Shown here piece by piece: positions 28,034 through 36,965 of a DNA stretch of 64,000 nucleotides. The stretch's first letter is position 1. The number at the start of each line of letters is the position of its first letter. The notes under the pieces are model-generated. The model was not told where the DNA came from. It saw only the letters and a program-made list of their open reading frames with translations, and made no database searches. The translations under genes were made by a program, and so were the position numbers. This DNA comes from Beijerinckiaceae bacterium. GTDB taxonomy: Bacteria > Pseudomonadota > Alphaproteobacteria > Rhizobiales > Beijerinckiaceae. Location: NCBI GenBank assembly GCA_947475995.1, contig CANJNI010000012.1, positions 39,902 to 103,901 of the forward strand, in the 5' to 3' direction.

Positions 28034-28568
28034 TCGTCTCGTCGGACTCATTCTGGTCTTCGCGCCGCTCTCGATGCTGTCCTTCGGCGGTGGACAGGCC
28101 GTCGTGGCCGACATGCAATATCAGGTCGTCACCGTCTGGGGCTGGCTCACCGGCCCGCAGTTCAACGACCTCTTCGCCATCTCGCGCGCCGCGCCGGGTC
28201 CGGCTTCGCTGATTGCGGCACTGATCGGCTACCAGATCGCGGGCGTCATCGGCTCGATCGTGGCCTGCATCGCGATCTTCCTGCCTTCGTCGATCATCCT
28301 CTATTTCACCGCGAACTGGTGGCAGAACCATCCGGATTCGCGGCTGAAGCGCTCGTTCGAGCGTGCGCTCGGGCCGGTGGCGGTGGGGCTTTTGTTCGCA
28401 GGCGCACTGGCGATCATCCAGTCCATGCCGATGAACCCGATCACATGGCTCAATCTCGCGCTCTGCACGGGCGTTCTCTATTTCACGAAGTTCAGCCCGT
28501 ATAAACTCGTCGGCATCGTGGCGGCGAGTTTCCTGGTCCTGAGCCTGTCGGGGCTTGGTTCGATCTGA
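28023..28568 (+). CDS. Chromate transporter, C-terminal-type half (short ChrA)
   Basis: The 181-residue protein starts with GTG at 28023, inside the end of the previous gene. It carries the second-half motif LSMLSFGGGQAVVADMQYQVV and AISRAAPGPASLIAALIGYQ, typical of the partner short CHR protein. About six helices are predicted. The pair is the split form of the usual single ChrA. A shared hairpin ends transcription just downstream. Confidence 0.84.
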   Translation: MTDNRLVGLILVFAPLSMLSFGGGQAVVADMQYQVVTVWGWLTGPQFNDLFAISRAAPGPASLIAALIGYQIAGVIGSIVACIAIFLPSSIILYFTANWWQNHPDSRLKRSFERALGPVAVGLLFAGALAIIQSMPMNPITWLNLALCTGVLYFTKFSPYKLVGIVAASFLVLSLSGLGSI

Positions 28569-28593
28569 ACCAAACCCCGCAGTGGTTAGCCAA

Positions 28594-28613
28594 CTGACCC
28601 CGTCAGGGGTCAG
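28594..28613. terminator. Convergent hairpin between chromate transporter and GST genes
   Basis: An 8-bp perfect stem (28594-28601 with 28606-28613) has a GTCA loop. It lies after the chromate transporter stop and overlaps the GST stop codon at 28610-28612. There is no T-run, so it is a weak, bidirectional terminator candidate. Confidence 0.55.
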
Positions 28614-29197
28614 CCGAACTTCTGTTCCATCGCGCGCTTGACCGCAGGACGTGCGCCCACGCGGTCGAGCCAAGCCTGCACGTTGGGGTAGTCGGACGTC
28701 TTCACGGTCTCGTGCTTCACGCCAGCGAGCCGCGTGAAGGGGATCATGTCGGCGAGCGAGAAGTCTTCGGCGAACCACTGGCGACCGGCGAGATGCCTGT
28801 CCATCGTGGCGAGCTGGTTCTTCGCATGGCCTTCGAGCGCTGGATCGGGCGACCGTCCCAGCAGACCGAATGTGCAGAGCACATTCGTCGCGTGAAACAT
28901 CGACCATTTCAGCACATTCGGATGGTCCGCTGCGGAGCCGAGGAACTTGCCGGACTTCTCGGCCAGATAGAAACAAATGGCGACGGACTCGAAGATCGTC
29001 GCCGGCTGGCCGCCGGGGCCATCGCTGTCGATCAGCGCCGGGATCTTGCGATAGGGATTGATCTTTTCATATTCGGGCGTTTTCTGCGCGCCCTTGTGAA
29101 TGTCGATCTGGTGCAGCGTGAACGGCAAGCCGGATTCCTCGGCCGCCAGAAGCCCGCGCCGTCCGTTCGTTGTCCCCCAAGCGTAAAGATCAATCAT
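28610..29197 (-). CDS. Glutathione S-transferase family protein
   Basis: The 195-residue protein has a thioredoxin-like N-domain with NPYRKIPALID and the FESVAICFYLAEK glutathione-site block, then an all-helical C-domain with FSLADMIPFTRLAGV. It resembles GST/YfcG-type enzymes that use or reduce glutathione disulfides; the exact activity is not predictable. The start is ATG at 29197. A palindromic repeat and then clpA lie upstream. Confidence 0.88.
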   Translation of the reverse strand: MIDLYAWGTTNGRRGLLAAEESGLPFTLHQIDIHKGAQKTPEYEKINPYRKIPALIDSDGPGGQPATIFESVAICFYLAEKSGKFLGSAADHPNVLKWSMFHATNVLCTFGLLGRSPDPALEGHAKNQLATMDRHLAGRQWFAEDFSLADMIPFTRLAGVKHETVKTSDYPNVQAWLDRVGARPAVKRAMEQKFG

Positions 29198-29265
29198 GCG
29201 TCGCTCCCCGTATGTGTCGAGCGACGTTAGGGGATTGGCGAAAACAGCGCAATTGGATCACCGTC

Positions 29266-29340
29266 ACGACAAAGCGAAGCGAAGCAATCCATTCGCGGTG
29301 CTGGATTGCTTCGCAGCCCTGAAGGCCTCTCGCGATGACG
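29266..29340. repeat. Imperfect palindromic intergenic repeat
   Basis: A 13-bp perfect inverted repeat (29279-29291 with 29302-29314) surrounds a 10-bp loop and is flanked by partially complementary GTCAC/GATGAC ends. This layout, with arms reading AAGCAATCC and GGATTGCTT, resembles the intergenic palindromes common in many bacterial genomes. The block sits between the GST start and the clpA stop. It could fold as an RNA at the end of clpA transcripts. Confidence 0.55.
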
Positions 29341-29346
29341 TTCGGC

Positions 29347-31818
29347 CTATCCCTTCAGCGGCACCTGCGGAACCGTTCCGCCCTTGGGCGCCTCGTCGCT
29401 CTTCGGCTTGGCGGACTTGCGGGACTTGGCGGCCCGGCGCACTTCCGGTTCGCTGCGCACGCGCTTCTTGCTCGCCTCGACGATCTCGCGGTCGGGGCGC
29501 GGCAACACCGGGCCTTCCGGATAGACGAAGCCGAGTTTCTTCTTCCCGCCTTCATCCGCCGTGACTACGACCCGCACAGTGCCGCCGTTCTTCAGGCGAC
29601 CGAACAGAACCTCGTCCGCCAGAGGCGTCTTGATCGTCTGCTGGATGACGCGCGCCATCGGCCTTGCGCCCATGGCCTCGTCGTAGCCGTTCTCGACCAG
29701 CCACTTGCGCGCCTCGTCGGTGAGTTCGATCGCGACGTTGCGGTCGGCGAGCTGCGCCTCAAGCTGCATGATGAACTTGTCGACCACCTGCGAGATGACT
29801 TCCACCGGCAGATGGCTGAACTGCACCACCGCATCGAGACGGTTGCGGAATTCCGGCGCGAACAGACGATTGATCGCCTCGATGTCCTCGCCCTCGCGCT
29901 TGGTCTTGGCGAAGCCGAAGGCAGGTTTGGCCATGTCTGCAGCGCCCGCGTTCGTGGTCATGATCAGGATGACGTTGCGGAAGTCGATCTGCTTGCCGTT
30001 GTGATCGGTGAGCTTGCCGTGATCCATGATCTGCAACAGGATGTTGTAGATTTCCGGATGGCCCTTTTCGATTTCGTCGAGCAGCAGCACGCAATGCGGG
30101 TGCTGGTCCACCGCATCGGTCAGCAGGCCGCCCTGATCGAAGCCCACATATCCCGGAGGCGCGCCGATGAGGCGGCTCACCGTGTGGCGCTCCATATATT
30201 CGGACATGTCGAAGCGCACGAGTTCGACGCCGAGGCTCTTGGCAAGCTGGCGGGCGGCTTCGGTCTTGCCGACGCCGGTCGGACCCGAGAAGAGGTAGGA
30301 GCCGATGGGCTTCTCGCCGTCGCGCAGGCCAGCGCGCGCGAGCTTGATGGCGGAGGACAGAGCCGCGATGGCCTTGTCCTGCCCGTAAACGACGCGCTTC
30401 AACGTGTCTTCGAGATGCTGCAGAACTTCCGCATCATCCTTCGAGACGGTTTTCGGCGGAATGCGCGCCATCGTGGCGATGGTCGACTCGATTTCCTTGA
30501 TGCCGATGGTCTTCTTGCGCTTGCCTTCCGGCAGCAGCATCTGGCTGGCGCCCGTCTCGTCGATCACGTCGATCGCCTTGTCGGGCAGCTTGCGGTCATG
30601 AATGTAGCGCGCCGACAGTTCGACCGCCGCCTTCACGGCTTCGGTCGTGTAGCGGATCTTGTGGAACTCTTCGAAATAGGGCTTGAGCCCCTTGAGGATT
30701 TCGATCGCGTCCGGAACCGAGGGCTCGTTCACGTCGATCTTCTGGAAGCGGCGCACCAGTGCGCGATCCTTCTCGAAATACTGGCGGTATTCCTTGTAGG
30801 TCGTCGAGCCGATGCAGCGCAGCGCGCCCTGTGCGAGTGCGGGCTTCAGCAGATTGGAAGCATCCATCGCGCCGCCCGACGTCGCGCCCGCGCCGATGAC
30901 GGTGTGGATTTCGTCGATGAACAGGATCGCGTTCTTGTGCTGCTCGATTTCCTTCATCACCTGCTTGAGGCGTTCCTCGAAATCGCCGCGATAGCGCGTG
31001 CCGGCGAGCAGCGTGCCCATGTCGAGCGCGAAGACCGTCGCATGCGCCAGAACCTCCGGCACCTCGCCCTTGATGATCTTGCGCGCAAGGCCCTCGGCGA
31101 TGGCGGTCTTGCCGACGCCCGGTTCGCCGACCAGCAACGGGTTGTTCTTCTGGCGGCGACACAGGACCTGAATGGTCCGCTGCACTTCGGACTCGCGGCC
31201 GATCAGCGGATCGATGCGGCCATCGCGCGCCTTCTTGTTCAGGTTGACGCAATAGGAATCGAGCGCGCCTTCCTTCTTCTTGCTCCCGCCTTCGGCCGAA
31301 TCCTTCGATTCGCGCTGCTCGCGGTGGTCGTTCTCTTCCTCGGCGCCGCGCGGCGACTTGCCGGAATCGGTCAGGCCGGGCCGCTTGGCGATGCCGTGGC
31401 TGATGTAGTTCACGGCGTCGTAGCGCGTCATGTCCTGCTCCTGCAGGAAATAGGCGGCGTGGCTTTCGCGCTCGGCGAAGATCGCGACGAGCACATTGGC
31501 CCCGGTCACTTCCTCGCGGCCCGACGACTGGACGTGGATGACGGCGCGCTGGATCACGCGCTGGAAGCCGGCCGTGGGTTTCGCCTCATCGTTGCCGCGC
31601 GTCACCAGATTGGCGAGTTCCTGATCGACGTAATCGGTCAGGCTCTTGCGCAGGACGTCGAGATCGACCGAGCAGGCCCGCATGACGGCGGCCGCGTCGG
31701 TGTCCTCCAGCAGGCTCAGCAGCAGATGTTCAAGAGTCGCATATTCATGGCGGCGCTCGTTGGCGATTCCGAGCGCGCGGTGAAGCGACTGTTCCAGGTT
31801 ACGTGAGAAAGACGGCAT
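29347..31818 (-). CDS. clpA: ATP-dependent Clp protease ATP-binding subunit ClpA
   Basis: The 823-residue protein has the Clp N-domain repeats ([19 protein letters not shown]), two AAA+ modules with Walker [16 protein letters not shown] and [15 protein letters not shown], and Walker [13 protein letters not shown] and [10 protein letters not shown]. The C-terminal tail is unusually long and Lys/Arg-rich. ClpA unfolds substrates and feeds ClpP. The region around 31300-31390 on the + strand encodes a charged linker (residues about 145-175), which is longer than in E. coli. It is cotranscribed with clpS 13 bp upstream. Confidence 0.97.
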   Translation of the reverse strand: MPSFSRNLEQSLHRALGIANERRHEYATLEHLLLSLLEDTDAAAVMRACSVDLDVLRKSLTDYVDQELANLVTRGNDEAKPTAGFQRVIQRAVIHVQSSGREEVTGANVLVAIFAERESHAAYFLQEQDMTRYDAVNYISHGIAKRPGLTDSGKSPRGAEEENDHREQRESKDSAEGGSKKKEGALDSYCVNLNKKARDGRIDPLIGRESEVQRTIQVLCRRQKNNPLLVGEPGVGKTAIAEGLARKIIKGEVPEVLAHATVFALDMGTLLAGTRYRGDFEERLKQVMKEIEQHKNAILFIDEIHTVIGAGATSGGAMDASNLLKPALAQGALRCIGSTTYKEYRQYFEKDRALVRRFQKIDVNEPSVPDAIEILKGLKPYFEEFHKIRYTTEAVKAAVELSARYIHDRKLPDKAIDVIDETGASQMLLPEGKRKKTIGIKEIESTIATMARIPPKTVSKDDAEVLQHLEDTLKRVVYGQDKAIAALSSAIKLARAGLRDGEKPIGSYLFSGPTGVGKTEAARQLAKSLGVELVRFDMSEYMERHTVSRLIGAPPGYVGFDQGGLLTDAVDQHPHCVLLLDEIEKGHPEIYNILLQIMDHGKLTDHNGKQIDFRNVILIMTTNAGAADMAKPAFGFAKTKREGEDIEAINRLFAPEFRNRLDAVVQFSHLPVEVISQVVDKFIMQLEAQLADRNVAIELTDEARKWLVENGYDEAMGARPMARVIQQTIKTPLADEVLFGRLKNGGTVRVVVTADEGGKKKLGFVYPEGPVLPRPDREIVEASKKRVRSEPEVRRAAKSRKSAKPKSDEAPKGGTVPQVPLKG

Positions 31819-31831
31819 TTCGGCTCCTGGC

Positions 31832-32221
31832 TCACTTCTTTTCCATGATGCACTGCAGCGGATGCTGGTGCTTGCGTGCGTAGTCCATCACCTGCGTAAC
31901 CTTGGTCTCGGCCACCTCGTAGGTGAAAACGCCGCATTCGCCGACGCCGTGATGGTGCACGTGCAGCATGATGCGAGTGGCCTCTTCCGGTCCCTTCTGG
32001 AAGTATTTTTTTAGCACCTGGATTACGAATTCCATGGGCGTGTAATCGTCGTTCAACAGCAGAACGCGATACATGCTCGGACGTTTCGTGCGCGTCTGCG
32101 TACGCGTAATGACCGCGGTGCTCGACCCGTCGGAGTTTTTCCGTGGTTCGCGCGCAGCGCGCGGCTCGATCCGAACCGGCGATCCGGAAGAAACAGGTGG
32201 TGCGGCGTCCGTCTTTGCCAT
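31832..32221 (-). CDS. clpS: ATP-dependent Clp protease adapter ClpS
   Basis: The 129-residue protein ends in the ClpS core: [20 protein letters not shown], the [21 protein letters not shown] block with zinc/substrate-pocket residues, and the QCIMEKK tail. It delivers N-end-rule substrates to ClpA. The first 45 residues are a basic low-complexity extension, longer than in enteric ClpS. The ATG at 32221 sits behind AGAAGG. It lies upstream of clpA and probably shares its promoter. Confidence 0.95.
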   Translation of the reverse strand: MAKTDAAPPVSSGSPVRIEPRAAREPRKNSDGSSTAVITRTQTRTKRPSMYRVLLLNDDYTPMEFVIQVLKKYFQKGPEEATRIMLHVHHHGVGECGVFTYEVAETKVTQVMDYARKHQHPLQCIMEKK

Positions 32222-32537
32222 TGCCTTCTGGTAACCCTGTCGCCCCTACGGAGCGCTGACCGCATTCATTCGATTGGGCTCCTCAACACAACGCGGAACC
32301 AAATCACCCTCAAGGGTAATCTATGACCCCTCAGTCCACTTCGCCAGTCGTCCGGTGCGGTTTCCGGAGCCTATTGCGATGCTGTGATGAAGTTTCGGTG
32401 ATGACGCAGGCGGGAAGCGGAGGAAAATGCGCAGTCAGCGATATTTGAAACCCGAAATGAGACGCAAAAAAGGCCCGGTGTCGGCCGGGCCTTTCCATAT
32501 CTGCTCAGTTTCGATCGGTGCGGACGCCGACCGCTGC
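32222..32537. other. Intergenic region upstream of clpS
   Basis: No gene is supported between clpS and the end of the phasin gene. The left 100 bp should carry the clpS promoter; a CTTGAG near 32310 on the minus strand is a possible -35 but has no convincing -10. The right part holds the phasin terminator at 32464-32494. Confidence 0.5.
32464..32494 (-). terminator. Rho-independent terminator of the phasin gene
   Basis: A 9-bp perfect stem (32470-32478 with 32485-32493) with a TGTCGG loop is flanked on the + strand by a run of A at 32465-32471. On the minus strand that becomes a T-run after the hairpin, the correct orientation for the phasin gene, which ends at 32538. Confidence 0.88.
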
Positions 32538-32879
32538 TTACTTGACGGCAGCCTGCGCCTTGGCGACGGCTGTTTCCACCGGCTTGAAGGCTTCCTTGGC
32601 GAGGTTGGTGTAGAGTTCGCCGAACTTCGTCGCCTGGGCCACGAAGGTCTCGTAGCTGGACTTGGCGTATTCGGACTGGATCTGGATCGCGGTGTCGAGG
32701 CTCTTGGCGCCGAGCAGCTTCTCGATCAGGGCGGACGAGGTCTCAAGCGACTTCTTGGAATAGTCGGTGGCCTCGGCGGCGATCGCCTGCACGCTCTTCG
32801 AGAGGGTGGTGGCGGTCTCGGTGGCGACGTCGAGCTGGTCTTTGCCGAACTTCTGGAAGTCTTCGATGTTCTTGAACAT
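32538..32879 (-). CDS. Phasin family protein (PHA granule-associated)
   Basis: The 113-residue protein is wholly helical with a Phasin_2 pattern: MFKNIEDFQKFGKDQLDVATE, SVQAIAAEATDYSKKSLETS and ATKFGELYTNLAKEAFKPVE, ending in VAKAQAAVK. Phasins coat polyhydroxyalkanoate granules and also act in stress tolerance. It is monocistronic, with its own promoter and terminator. A possible PhaR-type operator overlaps the promoter. Confidence 0.88.
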   Translation of the reverse strand: MFKNIEDFQKFGKDQLDVATETATTLSKSVQAIAAEATDYSKKSLETSSALIEKLLGAKSLDTAIQIQSEYAKSSYETFVAQATKFGELYTNLAKEAFKPVETAVAKAQAAVK

Positions 32880-32948
32880 GTGAGGGCCTTTCGCTCCGCT
32901 GCTCAGGCAGCCTGATGAATGGGCCGGGATATGCGTCCCGGGACGGCC

Positions 32949-32978
32949 CTAATATGTGCACTGCACAAAACAAGTCAA
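32949..32978 (-). promoter_or_regulatory. Phasin promoter with a 13-bp palindrome in the spacer
   Basis: On the minus strand a TTGACT -35 (32973-32978) and a TATTAG -10 (32949-32954) are separated by 18 bp. The palindrome TGTGCA-C-TGCACA (32955-32967) fills most of the spacer. The predicted start lies about 60 bp before the phasin ATG at 32879. Repressor binding here would block RNA polymerase directly. In other alphaproteobacteria PhaR represses phasin genes from GC-rich dyads; assignment here is inference. Confidence 0.65.
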
Positions 32979-33009
32979 GCGAAATGTTGCGGCGCACAAA
33001 AGTCCGGCG

Positions 33010-33477
33010 TCAGACTTTCGGATGCTTCAGGCGGATCACAACGTCCACCCCGGCAATCTCGGTTCCGGCAGGCGGTTCGATGCTGAACAGGGGGATCAAC
33101 TCGTCCGGGATGTCCACGAGTTCGTCCCGGTCCTCGTAATAGAAATGGTAGTGGGGACCGGTCTTGGTGTCGTACCAGAGCTTGGAACCGTAAAGCGCGA
33201 TTTCGCGCACGAGTCCGTGTTCGGCGAATTGGTGCAGGGTGTTGTAGATCGTCGCGAAGGACGGCGGGTGTCGCTGGACCCGCGCCTCCTGATACAGCGC
33301 TTCCGCAGTCACATGGCGGTCGCCGTTGCCGAACAGCAATTCGGCCAGAGCAAGCCTCTGACGGGTGGGGCGCAGTCCGGCGCGCGTCAGCATCTCCCTG
33401 ATATCGCGCATGTCATAGACGCGCGAAGGATCGCAACTGGCGTTGCTGCCGACCTGAATGTTTCCCGCTCCGTCCAT
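33010..33477 (-). CDS. irr: Fur family transcriptional regulator, Irr-like
   Basis: The 155-residue protein has a winged-helix domain (LTRAGLRPTRQRLALAELLFG, with FATIYNTLHQFAEHGL) and a Fur-type dimerisation domain. The block HYHFYYEDRDELVDIP occupies the place of the HHH heme site in Irr, here HYH. Alphaproteobacterial Irr represses or activates iron and heme genes according to heme supply. I place the start at 33477; an upstream ATG at 33498 is possible. It is divergent from the first TctC-like gene. Confidence 0.85.
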   Translation of the reverse strand: MDGAGNIQVGSNASCDPSRVYDMRDIREMLTRAGLRPTRQRLALAELLFGNGDRHVTAEALYQEARVQRHPPSFATIYNTLHQFAEHGLVREIALYGSKLWYDTKTGPHYHFYYEDRDELVDIPDELIPLFSIEPPAGTEIAGVDVVIRLKHPKV

Positions 33478-33688
33478 CGTGGCTCTTTTTCCCGGCATGG
33501 TTCCAGAAGTAGCAACCTGCCGCCGGGCGAAATTGATCTCCATCAACAATAGTGATCGTCGTGGCGGATTTCAAACCTGCGGCGGGCGGGAATTCCCAAA
33601 TGGTGCAAAATATACTATCGCGCTGGAAACACGGGCGCAAACACGGCAAAAGCCAAGCTTGTCCGCCCGCCGCCGAGAGGAGCCGCCC

Positions 33689-34732
33689 ATGTCCAAGCTT
33701 GCCCGTCTATTTGTCGCCGGCGTGACGCTGGCTGTCGCGGCTCCGGCCGCACAGGCCCAGGAGGCCGTGGCGAACTTCTATCGCGGCAAGACCATCACGC
33801 TCATCATTCCCTCATCCGTGGGCGGCGGCTATGACCTCTACGGTCGGCTCGTTGCGCGCCACATCGGCAAGTTCATCCCCGGCAATCCAGCCGTAAACCC
33901 CTCCAACATGGCGGGCGCGGCGGGGGTCGTGGCGGCGCAATATGTCTATTCGGCGGGCGCGAAGGACGGGACCGTGCTCGGCGAGGTCTATCCGAACGCC
34001 ATCATGGAGCCTCTGGTGGGCGACCGCACCAAGGTCCGCTACGATTCGCTGAAGTTCAACTATATCGGCAGCGCAAACGCGGAATCCTTCATCTGCTACG
34101 TGGGCGGCAAGGCCCCGGTGAAGGGCTTTGCGGACGCCTTCGAAAAGGAAGTGATTCTGGGCGCGAGCGGCGTCGGCGGCCCCAGCACCGAACGTCCCAA
34201 CATGTACAACAACCTGTTGGGCACCAAATTCAAGATCATCAATGGCTATCCGGGCATTACGGAGATCGGCCTCGCCATCGAGAAGGGCGAGGTCCACGGG
34301 ACCTGCGGATCGAGCTGGGCCACAATGACCACCGGCCACCCCGACTGGCTGCCGACCGGAACCATGCGGCTGCTCGCCGAGGAAAACCTCAAGCCGCACC
34401 CCGATATTGCGAAATATAACGTGCCCCGCACCCCGGAATTCGCCAAGACGGCGGAGGCAAGACAGATTTTCGAATTCGTGTTCTCGCAGGCTGACTTCGG
34501 CCGTCCATTCCTGATGGCCCCCGAAGTTCCGGCCGATCGCGTCGCCGCTGTCCGCACGGCCTTTTCGGCCATGCTGAAGGACAAGGATTTTCTGGCGGAG
34601 GCCGACAAGCAGAAGATGGAGATTTCCGGCGCTCTCAGCGGTGAGGAACTCCAGCAGATCGTCGCGAGGCTCATGGCGACCCCGCCGGACATCATCGCCA
34701 AGGTGAAGGAAGCCACGGAAGCGAAGAAATAG
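33689..34732 (+). CDS. Tripartite tricarboxylate transporter substrate-binding protein, TctC/Bug-like
   Basis: The 347-residue protein has a signal peptide (MSKLARLFVAGVTLAVAAPAA-QAQ) and the Bug fold: NFYRGKTITLIIPSSVGGGYDLYGRL, NPSNMAGAAGVVAAQYVY and VGDRTKVRYDSL, with a C-terminal PPDIIAKVKEATE tail. Bug proteins bind carboxylated aromatic or aliphatic ligands in the periplasm. Here the usual TctAB permease genes are absent. The start at 33689 follows GAGAGGAG. The gene is first in a run of five same-strand genes ending at 38000. Confidence 0.85.
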   Translation: MSKLARLFVAGVTLAVAAPAAQAQEAVANFYRGKTITLIIPSSVGGGYDLYGRLVARHIGKFIPGNPAVNPSNMAGAAGVVAAQYVYSAGAKDGTVLGEVYPNAIMEPLVGDRTKVRYDSLKFNYIGSANAESFICYVGGKAPVKGFADAFEKEVILGASGVGGPSTERPNMYNNLLGTKFKIINGYPGITEIGLAIEKGEVHGTCGSSWATMTTGHPDWLPTGTMRLLAEENLKPHPDIAKYNVPRTPEFAKTAEARQIFEFVFSQADFGRPFLMAPEVPADRVAAVRTAFSAMLKDKDFLAEADKQKMEISGALSGEELQQIVARLMATPPDIIAKVKEATEAKK

Positions 34733-34796
34733 CGCACTTCCGCATCCGCCGCTGCTCTGCTAGCGAAGCCGCAAAGAACCCGATCCCGGAGGAACC

Positions 34797-35645
34797 ATGA
34801 CCATCGAAGTTGTCCCGATGCACCCGTCGCTGGGCGCGGAAATTCGCGGCGTCGATCTGCGCCAGCCGCAGGATGAAGCAACCGTGAAGGCGATCCGCGA
34901 CGCTTTCGACAAGAACGTCATCGTCGTTTTCCGCGGGCAGGACATTTCGGAAGCCGAACAGCTTCGGGCGGCGGAATATTTCGGCAAGGTCGCTTACCGT
35001 CGTCGTCCGCTGAACGGCGTGGGGCCGGGGGGCGATTACGATACGCCCTTCATGATGGTCACCAACATCATCCGCGACGGCAAGGCCATCGGGGCATTCG
35101 GCGACGGCGAAATGTGGTTCCACCACGATACGAGCTATTATGCCGAACCGCACCGCGCCACGTTGCTCTATTCCATGGTGCTGACGAGCTGGGGCGGCGA
35201 GACGTGCTTCTCCAATATGTATGCCGCGTACGACAACATCCCGCGTCCCCTGCGCGACAAGCTGGAAGGCCGGCGTGTCCTGCAGATGCACGACTACAAG
35301 CGCCGCGAGCGCCTGAATGTCGAGACGGCCGATCTTTCCAGAATTCGCCACAACTGGCAGCCGATCTTCATCACCCATCCGGCGACGGGCAAGAAGGCGC
35401 TTTTCTCCAGCCGCCTCATGTCGGCCAGGATCGAAGGTCTGTCGCATGAGGAGAGCGAGGCCGCGCTCGAACAATTGTTCGATATTTCCGAAGACCCTTC
35501 GATTGTTTACGAACACCAGTGGAAGCTCGGCGATCTCGTGGTATGGGACAACTGGTGTTCGATCCACGCCCGCAAGGATTTTCCGCGCGACGAGGATCGG
35601 CTCATGCGCCGCCTGACCGTCGAGGGTCAGGCCATGCAATTCTGA
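34797..35645 (+). CDS. TauD/TfdA-family Fe(II)/2-oxoglutarate dioxygenase
   Basis: The 282-residue protein has the TauD fold: LGAEIRGVDLRQPQ, then VIVVFRGQDISE. The metal-binding HxD facial triad is H109/H110-D111 in WFHHDTSY with the distal His257 in CSIHARKDFP, and a later Arg (RRLTVEG) fits the 2-oxoglutarate anchor. Family members hydroxylate sulfonates, chlorophenoxyacids, and others. It follows the TctC-like gene by 64 bp and precedes a DUF2158 gene. The substrate is unknown; a periplasmic binding protein upstream suggests an organic acid. Confidence 0.9.
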   Translation: MTIEVVPMHPSLGAEIRGVDLRQPQDEATVKAIRDAFDKNVIVVFRGQDISEAEQLRAAEYFGKVAYRRRPLNGVGPGGDYDTPFMMVTNIIRDGKAIGAFGDGEMWFHHDTSYYAEPHRATLLYSMVLTSWGGETCFSNMYAAYDNIPRPLRDKLEGRRVLQMHDYKRRERLNVETADLSRIRHNWQPIFITHPATGKKALFSSRLMSARIEGLSHEESEAALEQLFDISEDPSIVYEHQWKLGDLVVWDNWCSIHARKDFPRDEDRLMRRLTVEGQAMQF

Positions 35646-35660
35646 TCCGGAGGACGTCGG

Positions 35661-35840
35661 ATGATGCAAGTACCCATCAAGCAGGGCGACACGGTGCGCC
35701 TCAAGTCCGGCGGGCCGATGATGATCGTCAAGGCTGTCGAAGGCGACGAGGCCGTCGCCATCTGGTTCGAAGGCTCATACAAGCAGGAAAAGCGCTTTCC
35801 CCTGTCGGATCTCAAGCGCGACGACGGAAGTCAGTCCTGA
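35661..35840 (+). CDS. DUF2158 (YodC-like) small protein
   Basis: The frame runs from ATG 35661 to TGA 35838-35840, giving 59 residues, and is behind GGAGGA. The sequence begins MMQVPIKQGDTVRLKSGGP and continues VEGDEAVAIWFEG, which fits the DUF2158 pattern. These proteins are of unknown function; they have an SH3-like beta-barrel shape. The gene is below the size of most automatic calls, but its start site, position between two operon genes and family match support it. Confidence 0.75.
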   Translation: MMQVPIKQGDTVRLKSGGPMMIVKAVEGDEAVAIWFEGSYKQEKRFPLSDLKRDDGSQS

Positions 35841-35896
35841 TTGCGGTGAAGGCTTCGCCACTCTAGAATTCTTCCAACTGTCGTTGGGAGGATTTT

Positions 35897-36877
35897 GTGA
35901 GTCTTGATCTCGAAATTTCGATCGCGTTCGACCGCTACGACCGGCACTTTCCATTTTTTGACGGAACCGTGAAGGCCCCCGCCGGGCTGCGCTACCGCGC
36001 CTTGCAGGTCGGACAGTCGGATCAGTTGCGCGACGGCACGCGCCGTCACGAGCGCATGATCCACGACAAGGCTTTCGACGTCGCCGAATTTTCCATGTCC
36101 ACCTATCTGATGGCGATCAATCGCGGCCTGCCGATCACCGGCGTGCCGATTTTCCCCCGTCGTCTGTTTTCCGCAAGCTGCATGTTCGTGCGCGCGGACA
36201 GCGACATCGAGCATCCGCGCGATCTGAAGGGCAGGCGCGTCGGCCTGTCATCGTTTCAGACCACGCTGTCGCTGCTCGCCAAGGGCGATCTGAAATTCGA
36301 ATACGACATCGGCTGGGAAGAGGTGAAATGGCTGCTGACCACCGATGAGAAGGTAAAGTTCACCCCCAAGCCCGGCGTTGTCATCGACCGCGTCGCCAAG
36401 GGAACGGACCTCGGCGACCTTCTGGCCAGGGGCGAGATCGACGCGATCTTCATGCCGCATCCGCCGCATTCGGTCATGAAGGGCCATGTGAAGACTCGCC
36501 GCTTGTTCCGCGACACGCAGGCCGAGGAAAAGCGCTATTTCGACAAGGTCGGCTACTGGCCCATCATGCATGTGCTCGCGATGAGCACGGAGCTTGCCGA
36601 GCGTGAGCCGGCCTTGCCGGCTGCGCTGTTCGACATGTTCGGGCAGGCGCATCACATTTCGGAAGAATATTTCGACGACCCCAACTGGTCGCGTCTGCCG
36701 GGCGGGCGTCACCTTTACGAACAGTCGCGCGCCATGTTCGGCGATCCATGGAAGAACGGCTTCAAGGCCAATCGCGGCAATCTGGAACGATTCATCCAGT
36801 ATTCCCACGATCAGTCCCTGATCGGCGAGCGCTACGATCCGGAACGGCTGTTCATTCCCTCGACTTTGGATAGCTGA
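35897..36877 (+). CDS. ABC-type/NMT1-like binding protein related to 4,5-dihydroxyphthalate decarboxylase
   Basis: The 326-residue protein starts with GTG behind GGGAGGA. It has a type II periplasmic-binding fold (FDVAEFSMSTYLMAINRG, RDLKGRRVGLSSFQTTLSLLAKGD) like NMT1/THI5 proteins and Pht5-like dihydroxyphthalate decarboxylases. No signal peptide is evident, which favours a cytoplasmic enzyme-like role over binding. The cluster pairs it with two Bug proteins and a dioxygenase, so an aromatic-acid pathway is possible but unproven. Confidence 0.7.
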   Translation: MSLDLEISIAFDRYDRHFPFFDGTVKAPAGLRYRALQVGQSDQLRDGTRRHERMIHDKAFDVAEFSMSTYLMAINRGLPITGVPIFPRRLFSASCMFVRADSDIEHPRDLKGRRVGLSSFQTTLSLLAKGDLKFEYDIGWEEVKWLLTTDEKVKFTPKPGVVIDRVAKGTDLGDLLARGEIDAIFMPHPPHSVMKGHVKTRRLFRDTQAEEKRYFDKVGYWPIMHVLAMSTELAEREPALPAALFDMFGQAHHISEEYFDDPNWSRLPGGRHLYEQSRAMFGDPWKNGFKANRGNLERFIQYSHDQSLIGERYDPERLFIPSTLDS

Positions 36878-36965
36878 GCCGTCCCGTCGCAGGTGACGAG
36901 CGTCGGCGAATTTGCATAATGCCTTCCCAGTCCGGGCAAACCGGCCAGATCAGGGAAGGAACACC

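Noticed and set aside
29335-31806. 823-codon open frame antisense to clpA
   Set aside because: An exact shadow of clpA in length and position; composition is not protein-like.
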